DNA of 64,000 nucleotides from assembly GCA_902728285.1 (NCBI GenBank), contig CACVBU010000743.1, positions 1,268,357-1,332,356 on the forward strand, written 5' to 3'. This DNA is from Clytia hemisphaerica (taxonomy: Eukaryota > Cnidaria > Hydrozoa > Leptothecata > Clytiidae). The translations under genes and the position numbers were made by a program. Of the stretch, positions 21,642-33,465 are shown piece by piece (the first letter of the stretch is position 1; each line of letters begins with the position of its first letter). The notes beneath the pieces were generated by a model, which saw only the letters and a list, made by a program, of their open reading frames with translations, had not been told where the DNA came from and made no database searches.

Positions 21642-22291
21642 AGCCATTTTTGAGCCCGGGCAACGCTCAACTCCCGGACACCAAGAGAAATTTTGGCAAT
21701 TTTTCAGTTTACCATCCCACCGGACAATACACACTCTTGGGAGAAAGTTAAGGGGATTTATTTACATTGGACTTTATGTCATGCGAAATAGTTGATTTAT
21801 TTATCCCATTTTCTTTAATTTTAAAAAGGACTTTCCACGGAACAAAATAATAATACTACTCATACAAAGTCTAAAAGACGGCTGTTTTTAACAAATATGC
21901 AGTTTTTTCAGCAGAAAATAAGTATATTCTTAAAAAAATCTGACAGACCATTACTCTTCAGTGCCTAATTAAGGGAGGGTTCTTATTGTACTTTGTGACA
22001 AATTTCAACGGGTGGTGGGGGGGGGTTGAAAAAAATCTCAAAACTTAATAAACGGGGGGTTGGAATAAGAATGGCCTGGGTAGAAAACTGTTGAAAATTT
22101 AATTAGCGGGCTATTACGGTAGGTACCCAAGAGTTATATGGTCCCCCCATTTAACTAGCTTTTTTTTTCTCGGAGTGACAACCCTAAAATTAGGCAGAGA
22201 AATAGAAAAATGAAACCGTGATAAGGTCACGTGGTATTAATATAAAATTTACAAGGACCTGGAAAAACATTTAAAAAGATAGGTTACAAGT
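21642..22291. other. Non-coding left arm of the 12.2-kb transposon
   Basis: No open frame of interest. G-rich runs (GGTGGTGGGGGGGGGTTG) at 22010-22030. Holds the 3' untranslated side of the kinase gene. Confidence 0.5.
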
Positions 22292-24188
22292 CTAAACATT
22301 TAAAACATTTAATGCTCCCTCTATACTCAGCCTATCCGAGGGCTCTTGAGTTTTCATATGGCGACCAAGGTCAATCAATGGCTCGTACTTCAAAAGTGCA
22401 GCAGTGTGCTTAAACATATAGCCAATTGAGTATATGTCAGTCATTTGGGTTTGTTTAGCATTCTGTAGGTTGCGTAGCTCAAATGCCAAATGTCTGTGAT
22501 TTAAATTATATGAAACTTGACCTGATTTGTTCAGATTGTATATAACCGGACACTTCATCATGGTAGCTTTTCCCAAATCTATCAGGACAACACGATCATC
22601 ACAAACTACAACATTATCTGATTTGATGTCATTATGGAGTATTCCTTTAGAATGAAGGAACTGGACAGCCTTGAGCACTTCTGTGAAAATGTATTTCATC
22701 GAACTGACGTCAATTTTACGCAAGGTATTGAGCTTAGCTAAGGTTGGGTACGGAGAATATGTATCACCGTCAGTTTTGCCAAGAAACTCCATGAAAATAC
22801 ACTTTTGCTGATCTAATAAACCATAGCAAAATGGGAAATGCTGATTTCCTGATAATGTTAGTAGAGCTACAACTTCGGCAAGGAGACTTTTTTGAGATGT
22901 TTTCTCATCCAATACTTTTACAACAACGATTGTTTTAAGAGTATGAATTTTGGCCAGTTTTACTGAGCCAAACACACCAGCACCAATAGTACAATCCAAT
23001 GCTTCAAAATTATCTTTGGAAATTTTTGGTATTCCTTCTAGTTGTCGAATTACAAAATCTTTGGACGTTGTCACATTTAAATGATTTTTGTGGTGAGTTG
23101 CAATAACAGTTCTCGTAAAAAAAAGACGAAATTTTTGGTAGTTTTTTACGTTGAAGTTGGTGCAACCTTTCCTGTAACCTTTTGATAGTATCATCTTTTT
23201 TTATGAGTTCCAGTTTTGATTTCAACTTTGCTTTGTTAACTCTTTGTCGGACTTTAGTTTTTTGATTTTTCTTCTTTTTCCCAGCTTCACTTCTCTTGTG
23301 ACGATTTTTCCTACAAAATAAAATGAGAAATAAGGTAACAATTACAAAAAATTAATTCTGTCTTTCTTTGTGAAAGTGCTACCTTAAAAGGGAAGAAATT
23401 TTTGGAGAATTAAATTTTGCGATGTTAAATCGCAAAATTTAATTCCCGAAACAGGAATTTTCTCAGATTTTCAAAAATAGACCTTAAAATTAATGCACTC
23501 TTTTTGATTTTTTAAACTTTTCAAGACAGTGGCGCTCTGGACGGCACATCCTGTTTCCGGAATTAAATTTCACGATTTACAACTAACATTGCAAAATTCG
23601 ATTGCGTTCGACAATTGAATTTCAATCAGTCGATTGCGTTCGATTTGGTTTGATTGGTTCGATCATCGATTCCGTTCGATTGAGATCGTCTGGTAATAGG
23701 GTTCAGTTTATTTAAATACCTATGAATGGAACAGCTGGTGAAACGGACAAAAATCGATTATTGGATTATTGGAATCCCGGAAAATAATGAAAACATCACC
23801 CTTGAAAATGTGAATGGATCGGGGGTTCTGCTTTCTGCTTTCTGTTTCTCTTCAGCAGACTGAGTTGTGTGTGGCAGTGCAGTGGGTGAACTTAGCAACT
23901 TTTGCTATAACTAAACCCAAACCAAATAGAAATAGGCAGCTTTGTTATAATAGGCCGCTACACTAGCAGTTCCTGGGTATTTTTCTAACAAAACAAAGTG
24001 TTAGACACTGAAAGAACACTGAATGACTCTCTACACACACACACGCTATAAACCATATAAAGACCAAAGCAAAGCAAAGCAAAGACTTACCTAGCATGTA
24101 GTTTGTTTTGACAGTTCCCAAGAGATTCGTTCGGGAGTTCAATCTGGATTGGTAAATTATTGTTTGCTTTGGAACTCATTGTCTTCAT
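22292..24188 (-). CDS. Protein kinase with basic coiled-coil N-terminus, transposon-borne, frame-interrupted
   Basis: Serine/threonine-type kinase fold. Exon 1 is 24188-24091 (ATG at 24188 or in-frame 24179; donor GTAAGT). Exon 2 begins at 23310 after TTTTGTAG, and the split AGG codon rejoins in phase. Exon 2 first encodes a basic, probably nuclear-targeting stretch (KKKKNQK) and a coiled coil (KLELIKKDDTIKRLQERLHQ). The kinase domain is in another frame, open from 23194 to the stop at 22292. Numbered within that 300-codon frame it has glycine loop GAGVFGSV (71-78), Lys93, Glu107, catalytic loop HNDIKSDN (Asp189, Lys191, Asn194), DLG in place of DFG (Asp206) and Asp255 of helix F. All catalytic residues are present. 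Moving from the coiled-coil frame to the kinase frame needs removal of one base. An eight-base homopolymer at 23117-23124 is the simplest site. It is transcribed away from the transposase inside the same terminal repeats. Confidence 0.8.
23386..23700. repeat. Degraded MITE plus TTCGATT block (copy 2) in the kinase intron
   Basis: 23386-23460 resembles the AAGGGAAGAAATTTTCGCGG end and the AATTTAATT words of the 18-kb MITE. 23585-23700 is a TTCGATT-rich block ending TTCGATTGAGATCGTCTGG, the same family as 5340-5710. Both lie in intron 1 of the kinase gene. Confidence 0.5.
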
Positions 24189-25547
24189 TTTACAACAAAG
24201 TTGATTTTGATGGTAAATCAGCTTCAAATTAAATGCAAAAGACCAGTAACCGCAATTGTAACTGCTCTAAACCAGTATAAGCCACTGTTTTGACGGTACA
24301 AAATTAAAAATGGTGGTCGCAATATCGGACCGCACTTACTAAATCAAATTTCTATAAGAGCCATCCAATTCTATTTTGTGCGTGTGACCGCGTATGGATA
24401 ACTTAACGGTACCGAAAGCCGCACAGTTTCAAAATAAGGATTCCTGTGGTTATGTCTCCTCTTTCTTGTACATTCTGATTCTGTCAAGTGTCTAATTACT
24501 GAATTAATCCAATGTAATCTAATCGATATTACTATAAGTAACAAATCCTGTCAATGTCATGGTAACGTATGAAGAAAATTTTTTATGATGTTCAGGTTAT
24601 TTAGAGGGGTGATAGGAATAATTTTTCTGTTAAATTATATTTATCCAGTTTATCAGATTATCTCACTAGCAATCAGTGACTTTGGATTTGAAGTTTTTTT
24701 CTTTTAATTGAGCTATACATAGCATTTACAAGGTGTGTCCTGACCAGCATTATCTCTATGATAGTGTGAATTGACTCGACGTACAACTTTCTCTTTGAGA
24801 AAAGTTTGAATGATTGAATCAATCAAATGGTCGGACGCCTCCTTTGAACTGCTTGTATATTTTGGGCCAGTTTTCCAAGTTTTTAAAAAGTTATATTCAA
24901 GTCTTCTGTATATATTGCGGATAAATATTTTTTAATTCAGAAAGGTGTTTTTAAGTCAGTCAGTCGGGAGGGGAGGGAGAGGGGTTGAATGAAAAAAGTA
25001 CGTACTAAACCAAGGGGGATTAACCCATTTGTGTACGTTTGCGTACATGGAGGGAGGGGGTACTTGATTTCAACATTTTAGTGTGTACATACTTTGTGGA
25101 CGGCCTCCTGGTGCACAAGTAAATTCGGCCACCATAATTTTTGCATACAGTACAATATGCTGGATGGAATGGCAAAAAGGTCTATTGATTGTCTCTTCAG
25201 TTTTCTGGTTTTCAATTCTCAAATATACTTTAAAGGAGGAAACTTTTGCTGTTTTCACAAATTTTTGGCAAATCCGTGAAAGTTATTTCCACAAAAAGTT
25301 TTAAAAACTCGATTTGCGGAACTTTATCCTCGCCAAAAATATTTTGTTTAAGTCATAAAAGTTTCTAAAAATGTATTTTGAAGAGCAACTTTAGGGCAAG
25401 TTTGAGGCTCGTCAATTAAATTTGTGTAAACAAAGTAAAATATAAAGACATTTAGGTGTACAAAATTGGGCACACCCTTTCTATGTCTGTCTGTTTGTTA
25501 CTTTTTACTTTGTTTTTTCTCAAGAATAAAAAAGTTAATTATTAGAG
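24189..25547. promoter_or_regulatory. Divergent intergenic region between kinase and transposase
   Basis: 1.36 kb with no gene, separating two genes that start back-to-back inside one transposon, so it must contain the promoters of both. TATA-like AAAATATAAAG lies near 25438, about 110 bp before the transposase ATG. A truncated relative of the GGGGCCATCC-type MITEs (GTACGTAC near 24998, G-rich centre, GTACATACTTTGTGGACGGCC at its right end) lies at about 24969-25105. Confidence 0.45.
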
Positions 25548-27497
25548 ATGTCTGCTAATTATCAGAAAGAATGGCGGCTAAGAACCAGAATGGAAGAAGA
25601 ATTTTTGAGAGACTGTGAAGAGGAATTGACATGTAGTGATCTAAGTGGAGGTAGTTCTGAAAGTGAACATGATCCTAATTCAGGTGTCTCTCAAAATGAA
25701 CCAGATAACATATCATCCCTTGATGAAACTATTCCAACAGATGATGAAGACCCTAGGGAAGTAGGCAGTCAAGATTCCTCTAGTAGCAGTTCAGAAGAAG
25801 AGTTTGACTTTGATTTCCATGATGAACGCCCATTACTCAATGATAAACTTAGAGATTGGGCTTGTAAATTCAATTGTACACGTGGTGAAATAGGTGATTT
25901 GTTGACAATTTTGCGTGATTATGGTCACGAAGAACTTCCTAAAGACCCAAGAACACTTTTAAAGACACCAAGAGAAATAGCAACAGAGCAAAAGTGTGGT
26001 GGAAGGTATGTATATATTGGTATAAAGAGAGGAATATTGAGATGCTTGGAAGATTTTCCAGACTATAACTCAAATATGATTAAATTAACAGTGAACGCAG
26101 ATGGAATCCCTCTATTCAAGTCTTCAGCAGTCGATCTGTGGCCTATATTGGGAATGTTTGTTTATCCTCACCCATTTGTAATCTCCTTATATGTTGGAAC
26201 TGGTAAACCTAATGACCCTGAGGAATTCTTGGAAGATTTTCTAAATGAGTACCAAGATCTTAAAACAAATGGGATTGTAACCATTGATAATAGACATTTT
26301 GATTTTTCAATATGGTGTTTGACTTGTGATGCTCCAGCAAGACAGTTCATCAAATGTATTAAGGGTCATGGTGGTTACTATGCATGTGAGAGGTGCACCA
26401 TAAAAGGACAAAGGATAGACAACAGAACAGTTTTCCTTTCTATAAATGAGCCAGAAAGAAATGACGAGGAATTTAATCAGTTTTCTTATGAAGGAAGCCA
26501 CCAACACACCCCAAGTCCAATCATTGGCTCTGGAATAAAATGCATCAAAGATTTTCCTTTGGATTATATGCATCTTGTGTGCCTTGGTGTGGTCAAAAGA
26601 TTACTTCAATTTTTCAAAGATGGGCCTCGTTTGTGTCGTTTATCACAAGGTCAATTAGCACGCATATCTCAACAGTTGCAAAACTATAGAGGCAAAATGC
26701 CATCTGAATTTGCAAGGCAGCCGCGTGGACTTGACCAATTGAGCAGGTTCAAAGCTACTGAGTTCAGATCTTTCATTGCATACTATGGATGTGTTGTTTT
26801 GTCAGAAATACTTCCAGAGCCAGCCTACAAGCATTTTCTTTCCTTGGTATGTGCCATGAGAATTTTACTGGATGAAAATGATGCTCACCGAAATTATTAC
26901 TTGGATTTTGCTAAACAGCTGTTACAATTTTTCACTGATAACGCATTTACATTCTATACAAAGTCCTTTGTGGTCTACAACCCTCACAATTTGATTCATT
27001 TACCCGATGATTGTCGTAGGTTTAATGTTTGTCTTGACAAGTTATCATGTTTTCCGTTCGAGAACCACTTACAGATATTGAAAAAACTTGTTAGAAACGC
27101 AACCAACCCTTTAGTTTCTGTTGTCAAAAGAATCACAGAGCTTGAAAATGCTGGAATGAAAAAAATTTCTAAAGTAATTTTTACAAAAGTCTCAAAAAAT
27201 CCACGTGATAGCTGGTTTTTACTTGACAATGATGAAATCATTTGTGTTAAAGAAATTCAATCTAGTACCACTTTTCTTTGTGAGGTTTACACACGCAATG
27301 AGCTGGATGACTTTTTCACTGATCCACCATGTGATTCAAGTTTAGTTGGAATCTTCCTTTTGCCAAGAATCAGAATGAACAATCGTGAGAGACATATAGT
27401 CTATCGAGAACACATTAAACGTAAAGTATCATGCCTCAAAGTGGAAACAGGCAATGTTCTAATCACAGAACTTCATGATGTAAAGTTTGAAAACTGA
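25548..27497 (+). CDS. CACTA-like (Transposase_21-type) transposase, copy 2, single exon
   Basis: 649-residue uninterrupted frame. It is the mobilising enzyme of the 12.2-kb element: a DDE transposase expected to cut at the CCCAGTGG termini in the nucleus. The N-terminus (about 16-95) is acidic and Ser-rich. A conserved block VNADGIPLFKSSAVDLWPI (about 183-201) precedes CDAPAR (Asp261). A small CERC zinc-ligand-like pair follows, then DYMHLVCLGVVKRLL (Asp339). Further on, PHNLIHLPDD and FPFENHLQ (Glu505) give the likely third acidic residue. Assigning these as the DDE triad is inference from their conservation in the copy at 465-2923. The ATG at 25548 is the first in the open frame. It lies 212 bp upstream of the DUF4806-type gene start, in the same orientation. 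I see no disabling mutation, in contrast to the kinase. Confidence 0.85.
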   Translation: MSANYQKEWRLRTRMEEEFLRDCEEELTCSDLSGGSSESEHDPNSGVSQNEPDNISSLDETIPTDDEDPREVGSQDSSSSSSEEEFDFDFHDERPLLNDKLRDWACKFNCTRGEIGDLLTILRDYGHEELPKDPRTLLKTPREIATEQKCGGRYVYIGIKRGILRCLEDFPDYNSNMIKLTVNADGIPLFKSSAVDLWPILGMFVYPHPFVISLYVGTGKPNDPEEFLEDFLNEYQDLKTNGIVTIDNRHFDFSIWCLTCDAPARQFIKCIKGHGGYYACERCTIKGQRIDNRTVFLSINEPERNDEEFNQFSYEGSHQHTPSPIIGSGIKCIKDFPLDYMHLVCLGVVKRLLQFFKDGPRLCRLSQGQLARISQQLQNYRGKMPSEFARQPRGLDQLSRFKATEFRSFIAYYGCVVLSEILPEPAYKHFLSLVCAMRILLDENDAHRNYYLDFAKQLLQFFTDNAFTFYTKSFVVYNPHNLIHLPDDCRRFNVCLDKLSCFPFENHLQILKKLVRNATNPLVSVVKRITELENAGMKKISKVIFTKVSKNPRDSWFLLDNDEIICVKEIQSSTTFLCEVYTRNELDDFFTDPPCDSSLVGIFLLPRIRMNNRERHIVYREHIKRKVSCLKVETGNVLITELHDVKFEN

Positions 27498-27708
27498 TTC
27501 ATAAGTATTTGTTTAATTTGTTTGTATTGTTTTGTTAAAGACAAGGCTACACTCTGCTACACTACACATTTTTCCTTAAGTTGATGATCAGTTTCAGAGC
27601 TAGTTTGCTAAGCTGATTTACTTTCACATACCATGAATCTTGTTTTTTTCTGATAATATTTTTACTTTTTGTCATCAAAAACATTGAAGATAAAAACAAT
27701 AGAAAAAC
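27498..27708. other. Short spacer between transposase and DUF4806-type gene
   Basis: 211 bp of AT-rich sequence. No clear polyadenylation signal, so the two genes might share a transcript or the second might have its own promoter here. Confidence 0.4.
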
Positions 27709-30700
27709 ATGAATTCAGATAACAATAATCACTCTGGCAAATATGCTTGTGTTGTTTGCATTGAGGACAATGGAGAGGAGTCTCAGATAGTAGTTCCATC
27801 AGCTTGGGTTGACGAAGAAAATAAAATAGTACACTGGTCAACTTCTTTAAATGCAAGAAGAGAATTTGAAACTTGTGCCAATCCATCAAACAAGTGGCCA
27901 ACATATCACCTTGTAAAAACTATTTTTATTGGGGGTAAGTAACTTTTTTTTTCCTATAACGTAGTAATCAAACAAATCAATAGTAAATGATGCTCAATCC
28001 TTGCTTGCGTTTCTCTAGTTGAAGTTCTCTAACATTATTGAAGAATGCAACAAGTTTGAAGTTCTGCCAAATGTTGCCCAATTGTGTACTATAAGATTTT
28101 TTGATATTCCTTTAGAACATAGCCTTTGCAAACAGGTGTGGGAGGAGTATAGCACCAGCACCACAGAAGAATCACCAATAAAGCAGCAAAAGCAAAAATC
28201 TCCTGAAAAAAGAAGCCAGTAAGTTTTCAGTCATTATTTTCAGAAAAAAAAATCCTTCAGGTCTGATAATGATCTATTAACTTAACATTGGTCTGTCAAG
28301 ATATCACAAGCTATTTAAGTAATTTTAGTCATTCTCTTTTCCAGCAAAATTGTATCCCAAGCCACCACCAAGGAGAAACACTCGCAACGACAATGCTAAT
28401 AATTCAGCAATGAATAAATCTGAGTCTGAAAGTAAATCTGGTAAGTATCTTACGAGAAGACATTTTGGTGGTAATTGAATTTGATGGATGGCCTCAGAAA
28501 TCAATTTGGCAGATCAGCAACAAAATTAAATTTGATTTGGTGGACAATAGATTTAAAATTTCCAAGTCAAGTTGACAATGTTGAAAACACACTCCATTAG
28601 GGCCTAAATCGTCACAAGTTAGCTTATTTCTATTTTCTATCATTATCAACCTCTTTTCAGCAAACCCCAGTCCACAGTCATCTAGGAGAAATACCCACAG
28701 TGACAATTCTGATTACTCGCCAGTACGAAAGAAGCCAGATTCTAAAAGTAGATCTGGTAAGTATTATATTAGTTTTTGGAATGAAAACTTTTCATTTAAT
28801 AAAGGAATTTTTCTCTTAAAAGTGTCAAATAAACCAATAATTATAACTTTTTCTACCTAAACATCACAAGTCAGCTTAGTTCTATTTTTTATCAACCTCT
28901 TTTCAGCAAACCCCAGTCCACAGTCAACATCTAGGAAGAAATACCCACAGTGACGATTCTGATTGCTCGCCAGTCCGAAAGAAGCCAGATTCTGAAAGTA
29001 GATCTGGTAAGTGTTATATCACTTGGAATGAAACCTTTTCATTTTAAGGAAATTTTTTCTTAAAGTGTCAAATAAACCAATGATTAAACTTTTTACCATT
29101 ACCATCTAACTTTTTTTATAACTTTTTCTACCTAAACATCACAAGTCAGCTTATTTCTATTTTTTATCAACCTCTTTTCAGCAAACCCCAGTCCACAGTC
29201 ATCTAGAAGAAATACCCACAGTGACGATTCTGATTACTCGCCAGTACGAAAGAAGCCAGATTCTAAAAGTAGATCTGGTAAGTATTATATCACTTGGAAT
29301 GAAACCTTTTCATTTAGTAAAGGAATTTTTTTCTTAAAAGTGTCAAATAAACCAATGATTATAACTTTTTCTACCATCTACCATCTAACTTTTTTACATA
29401 TAACTTTTTCTACCTAAACATCACAAGTCAGCTTATTTCTATTTTCTATCAACCCTTTTTCAGCAAACCCCAGTCCACAGTCAAAATCTAGGAGGAATAC
29501 CCACAGTGATATAACTTTGTTTACCCAAACATCACAAGCTACCTATTTTCTTTTTTATCATTTTCTTCAGCAAGATCTCGATCAGTATCAGCAACAAGAA
29601 AAAGGATTATGCCTGACAACAATATTGATGATTCGCCAGTCAGAAAGAAACCTGACTCTGAAAGTAGATTATGTAAGTTTTAACTTTAACATTGGTTCAA
29701 TCTTTGTTGAAATCTTGGCAGTATATTTTGCCAAGCCCTGTTATGATGGAAAAAATTGTGAAATTGCAGAATTGTAGAGGGTTATTTTATTGCATTAAGG
29801 TGCATTTGGAATCATGATAATAAATTCCGTAATATAATTGTGTTTTCAGGCAACAATACTCTAAATAAGGAAATATATCAGAAACAATTGTCTACAACTC
29901 GACCTCGCCCAGTACCACAACATTCAGCGTATGGTTGTGAATCGGATGAAACGAACAAATCTCTTTTAGATGACCATCAATGTGAGTCATATGACTTTTG
30001 CTCTATTCTTTGCCGTCTATATATATAAATTGCCAAAAAACAAGAAAACAAAACCTTCCAACAATCTCTTCAGTGAACCCCTGTTTTCATCCTTATCCCC
30101 ATGCAAGATAAAATATGTTTAATTACTAAATTGAATCAATGTGTGCACTCCTGGTTTTACATTTGGCCCTTACAAATTCTTAAAACTTACGCTATTTTTT
30201 AAAACAATACTGCTTCGACAATAGAAACTGTTTGAATAATGAATTGCTTCACGAGGTGTATTACAAGGTTAATTAACTTGAAGGTTCGAGAGTGTTTCTA
30301 CATATCCAATCCTGTTTGATTATTTCAGTCTATTACAGTAACAATTCGCATACTTATCGCTAGTAGTATAAAAATTGTATTTATTATTTTCAGCTGGATA
30401 CAAAAAATCGAAATCTTCCTGCCAGAAAGTCCAAAAACGTACTCATTCCCCAATGTCAAATTTTATTGACTTCGTGAGTTCACCTAGAAGATCTCCAAGA
30501 TTGAAGCAAAATGTATCAAGAGCTCGAAAATCACTCGGCTTTGACTCGCGTCACCAATCTCGAGGTGTGTTTGATATTCTGTGTTGTCCAAACCCTTTGT
30601 CTTTTAGTCAGATACTTAAAAAGCAAAAATATATTCTATATTATGACAACTAAGAGAGAACAACTTACTCTTTTGTGCTTAATTATAGGGGGTGGGTACT

Positions 30701-32893
30701 TGGAGAAAAATCAATAAAATGGAGGGTCATTATAAACTGATATTGAGCGATTTTCCCCCAAAACCCCTTCACTAATCTATGTTTTACTTCTTCAGAAAAA
30801 GAGGGGACACAGGAAAGACCATCTTCCTCCAAAAATAAGGATCAATACCCTCTTTCTGAAGCAGGTAATCTTTGTTTATGAACTTTATACGTTATACTTA
30901 TGGTTGTCATCTAAAGTATGTCTATAAACAACCTGGCTACTTTATTTTTCCTTTATTTAAGTCTCCTTTCCCACCATTAGACTTGCTACGTTGAATTTTG
31001 CAACAACCTACATTTCTTGATTATTTTTATTGGGAGCCTCAGAAGGGGAGGACTTGAGGCTCAAGTATTGTTAACATATGTCTGTTTTTTAATCAATTAT
31101 TTTCTCCTTTTCCTCCTATTTCCCCTGTTTTTACGGGAAACTGAATGTAAAAAATGACGTTCTACTTCTACTTCATTAATTTTTCAGCCTTCCAACGTAA
31201 AATGGTGAAACTTCTTTTGGATATTAAGTCTGAGATAAGAAAAAATAATCGTCAGCATGCTGAAAACCTTTACAATAGAGGGGCCCCTGCCAAGTGCACC
31301 ACAATTGAACAATTGCTCCAGTTTGAAAAGAAACTCGACAACCAAGAAGAATATAATAAGTTGGTACGTACTTTAATATCAGTTTTGCAAATTTTATGTT
31401 TCTAGACAGAGATGCCTCCACAAAAATTGGAATACCATACAATTCTTGCCTAATTGTAGGGAGAAGGGTTAGCAAACACGACATGTCGTGAAAATTAACT
31501 TCCACTTTGCTCTTGTAGTGAAAATACCAAATCAACGTAGAGCGTGAGGCGGGGCAAAGCCGACATAGTACCTTGCTTTTTCGTAGTAATATTTTTTGTT
31601 CACTAGAAGGTCCTCTTTCAAATGAACCAAAAGTTTTTTTGATTTTGACGATTTTTTGAATTGGATCTGTCTCGTGTAATAGCTCTTCAAATATTGATTT
31701 TCGGATATATTTTTTGTAATCCTCATGTTAAAACCTTTCTTTTAAGCCATATTTGAGCTCTTAATTTTCACTTTCATTTTCAAGCCCCAGCAAAAGTGAT
31801 GACATCACATGGGGACTAGTCAAATTCTCAAAACCCAGTTCACCATAACTTTTTGTGACCTTACGGACCCAAATGATCATTTAAAAAAATTAGTTTGCTT
31901 CTAACAAGCCTGTGCACACGAAGGATGTTTTTGGAACAAAGTGGCTCTCACTAAATGGATTAGTCCATCTTTTTTGGCAAACTTATCCAATTGGGTACTT
32001 CCCATTTCTTTTAGATTGATTTGTTTATGACTGTTGGTGGGAAAGATCTTCGGCTTGTTATCAGGAGGATGCTGCAGTTGTAAGTAACATTACATTACAC
32101 CTTTTACACTTCATCAGATTCTTGGAAATACCGGAACAAGGGATTTCCTGTTATTCACATTTCTTGATTGTTTTTATTGAATGAACTTAACCTAGCTTAC
32201 CGTGATTTGGAGCCTTAGAAGTGGAAGGGTTAGAGTGTTAAGCATTTTTGACATTTTATTTTTATTTTTATTAAAGGATCACCACGAATGAAGTATTATC
32301 CTGTATAAATTGGGATGGAAACGGAGACAAAATCTCCTTTAACAAAAAGCTAAAGAACATCTTCCAAGCTCTTGTGGGTAAGCTCCTTCATATATTTATT
32401 TCCACAAATTTAACTTGACTTGCCTCCGGATATAAAAACTTTACACCCTCCTGGAAAACGGAAAAAGTTCGCAATTTTTTCAGTATACCTTGTATAAAAT
32501 ATATCCTCCACTCCGTACAAGAATTTTTTCAGTTGCCTTATGGGAACTAATTTACGTTCGCGTTACGAGGGTCTAGTATAATACGCGGACTAATCTTCGT
32601 GCACGACACCCACTTTTGACCGAAATTCTTTAATTTTTTATGAATTTTTCAATTTTTTTTAGTTCCCTTGAAGTAACCAAAATTTGTGCATAATGAAAGA
32701 TTTCTGGTAATTTGTTAAATGTATACCTAATACTTTGAAGCTGTTCTTGTTCTTAACCTTAGCTTGTGCAAGCCAGAAATTCAGAACGACACAAGAAGAT
32801 GTGAAGACCAAACTTCAACTGGTGTTGAAAGATGCACCCGATCGTGAAGGAGGCCTTCGTTGGGCGGAAAAACAAAGGAGAAAGAGTTCCTAG
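27709..32893 (+). CDS. DUF4806-type protein gene, about 15 exons, transposon-borne
   Basis: Exons by consensus and phase: 27709-27912 (or to 27934), 28019-28218, 28345-28440, 28661-28756, 28907-29006, 29182-29277, 29464-29509, 29571-29672, 29850-29981, 30394-30564, 30796-30864, 31188-31363, 32015-32079, 32277-32377 and 32763-32893 (TAG), with AATAAA near 32907. The first exon encodes an N-terminal module ending near NKWPTYHL; exon 2 has EVLPNVAQLCTIRFFDIPLE. The middle is a disordered, repeated Ser/Arg/Lys region. The C-terminal four exons (TTIEQLLQFEKKL, TVGGKDLRLVIRRMLQ, NEVLSCINWDGNG) match the DUF4806 pattern as I know it. The molecular role is unknown; it is probably the second protein of the transposon. 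With the 27912 donor the first join is in phase; the strong-looking GTAAGT donor at 27935 would not be. The 28218 to 28345 join appears one base out of phase. Confidence 0.7.
28661..29510 (+). repeat. Tandemly duplicated exon-intron unit in the DUF4806-type gene
   Basis: A unit of about 250-280 bp, with the exon CAAACCCCAGTCCACAGTCA... and its flanking intron, is repeated four times: exons at 28661-28756, 28907-29006, 29182-29277 and 29464-29509. Exons 1 and 3 are 96 bp and phase 1-1. Exon 2 is 100 bp (a 3-bp and a 1-bp insertion), which would shift the frame. Exon 4 runs into intron sequence after about 46 bp with no donor. The exons at 28345-28440 and 29571-29672 are older relatives. The encoded module is about 32 residues with NPSPQSSRRNTHSD and SPVRKKPDSKSRS. 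Confidence 0.8.
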
Positions 32894-33465
32894 CTTATTA
32901 TAATGAAATAAAAGTGTATAGAAGAAAATGAAATTCATTCTTTTCATACCCTACCTACCTACTATTAAGAAATTAGAACAATTTATCGAGGAAAAAAATT
33001 CGTGCTTGAAAATTATAACCTACATATAAGTAAGTTACCGCCAAAATTTCTTTTTTTTTCACCATCCGCCAAAATGAATACCCGTAAAAATTAATTTTTC
33101 TCAAGTGTTGCTCGATTTTTCACTGTGTATTTTGGTCATAAAAGGAGGTTTTCTTAACATTTTCACCTTAAAACCCATCGTCCGCCAAATTAAATTGCCT
33201 CTTAAAAATCTTTTTGAGCCATCAGCCAAAATTTCTTCCAATAAAGCACGTCGGATCATTCAACTGTAAGACATCTCTTCAACGTCGTGTAGGCTGTATT
33301 TTACTGATTCCACTCCAATAAATGATATCTGCATGGACATCTCGCGAGACATCCTTCAACCTGACCTCTCACAAATAGCTTCAATGAGACGTCTAAAAAG
33401 ATTTTCATTTCCCGACATCTTCAAGACGCCTGGCCAGGCGTCTGATCGGATGTCCAACAAGACAT
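32894..33465. other. Right non-coding arm of the 12.2-kb transposon
   Basis: 33000-33250 holds scattered CCGCCAAAAT words that look like a degraded MITE. 33330-33465 has the GACATCTCGCGAGACATCC, GAGACGTC and CAAGACGCCTGGCCAGGCG words that mirror the left subterminal repeats. Confidence 0.5.

Noticed and set aside
28661-29510. Assembly artefact as sole explanation for the exon duplications
   Set aside because: The copies differ by substitutions, a 3-bp and a 1-bp insertion, and a truncation, so they are not exact assembly duplicates, though copy number is unverified.
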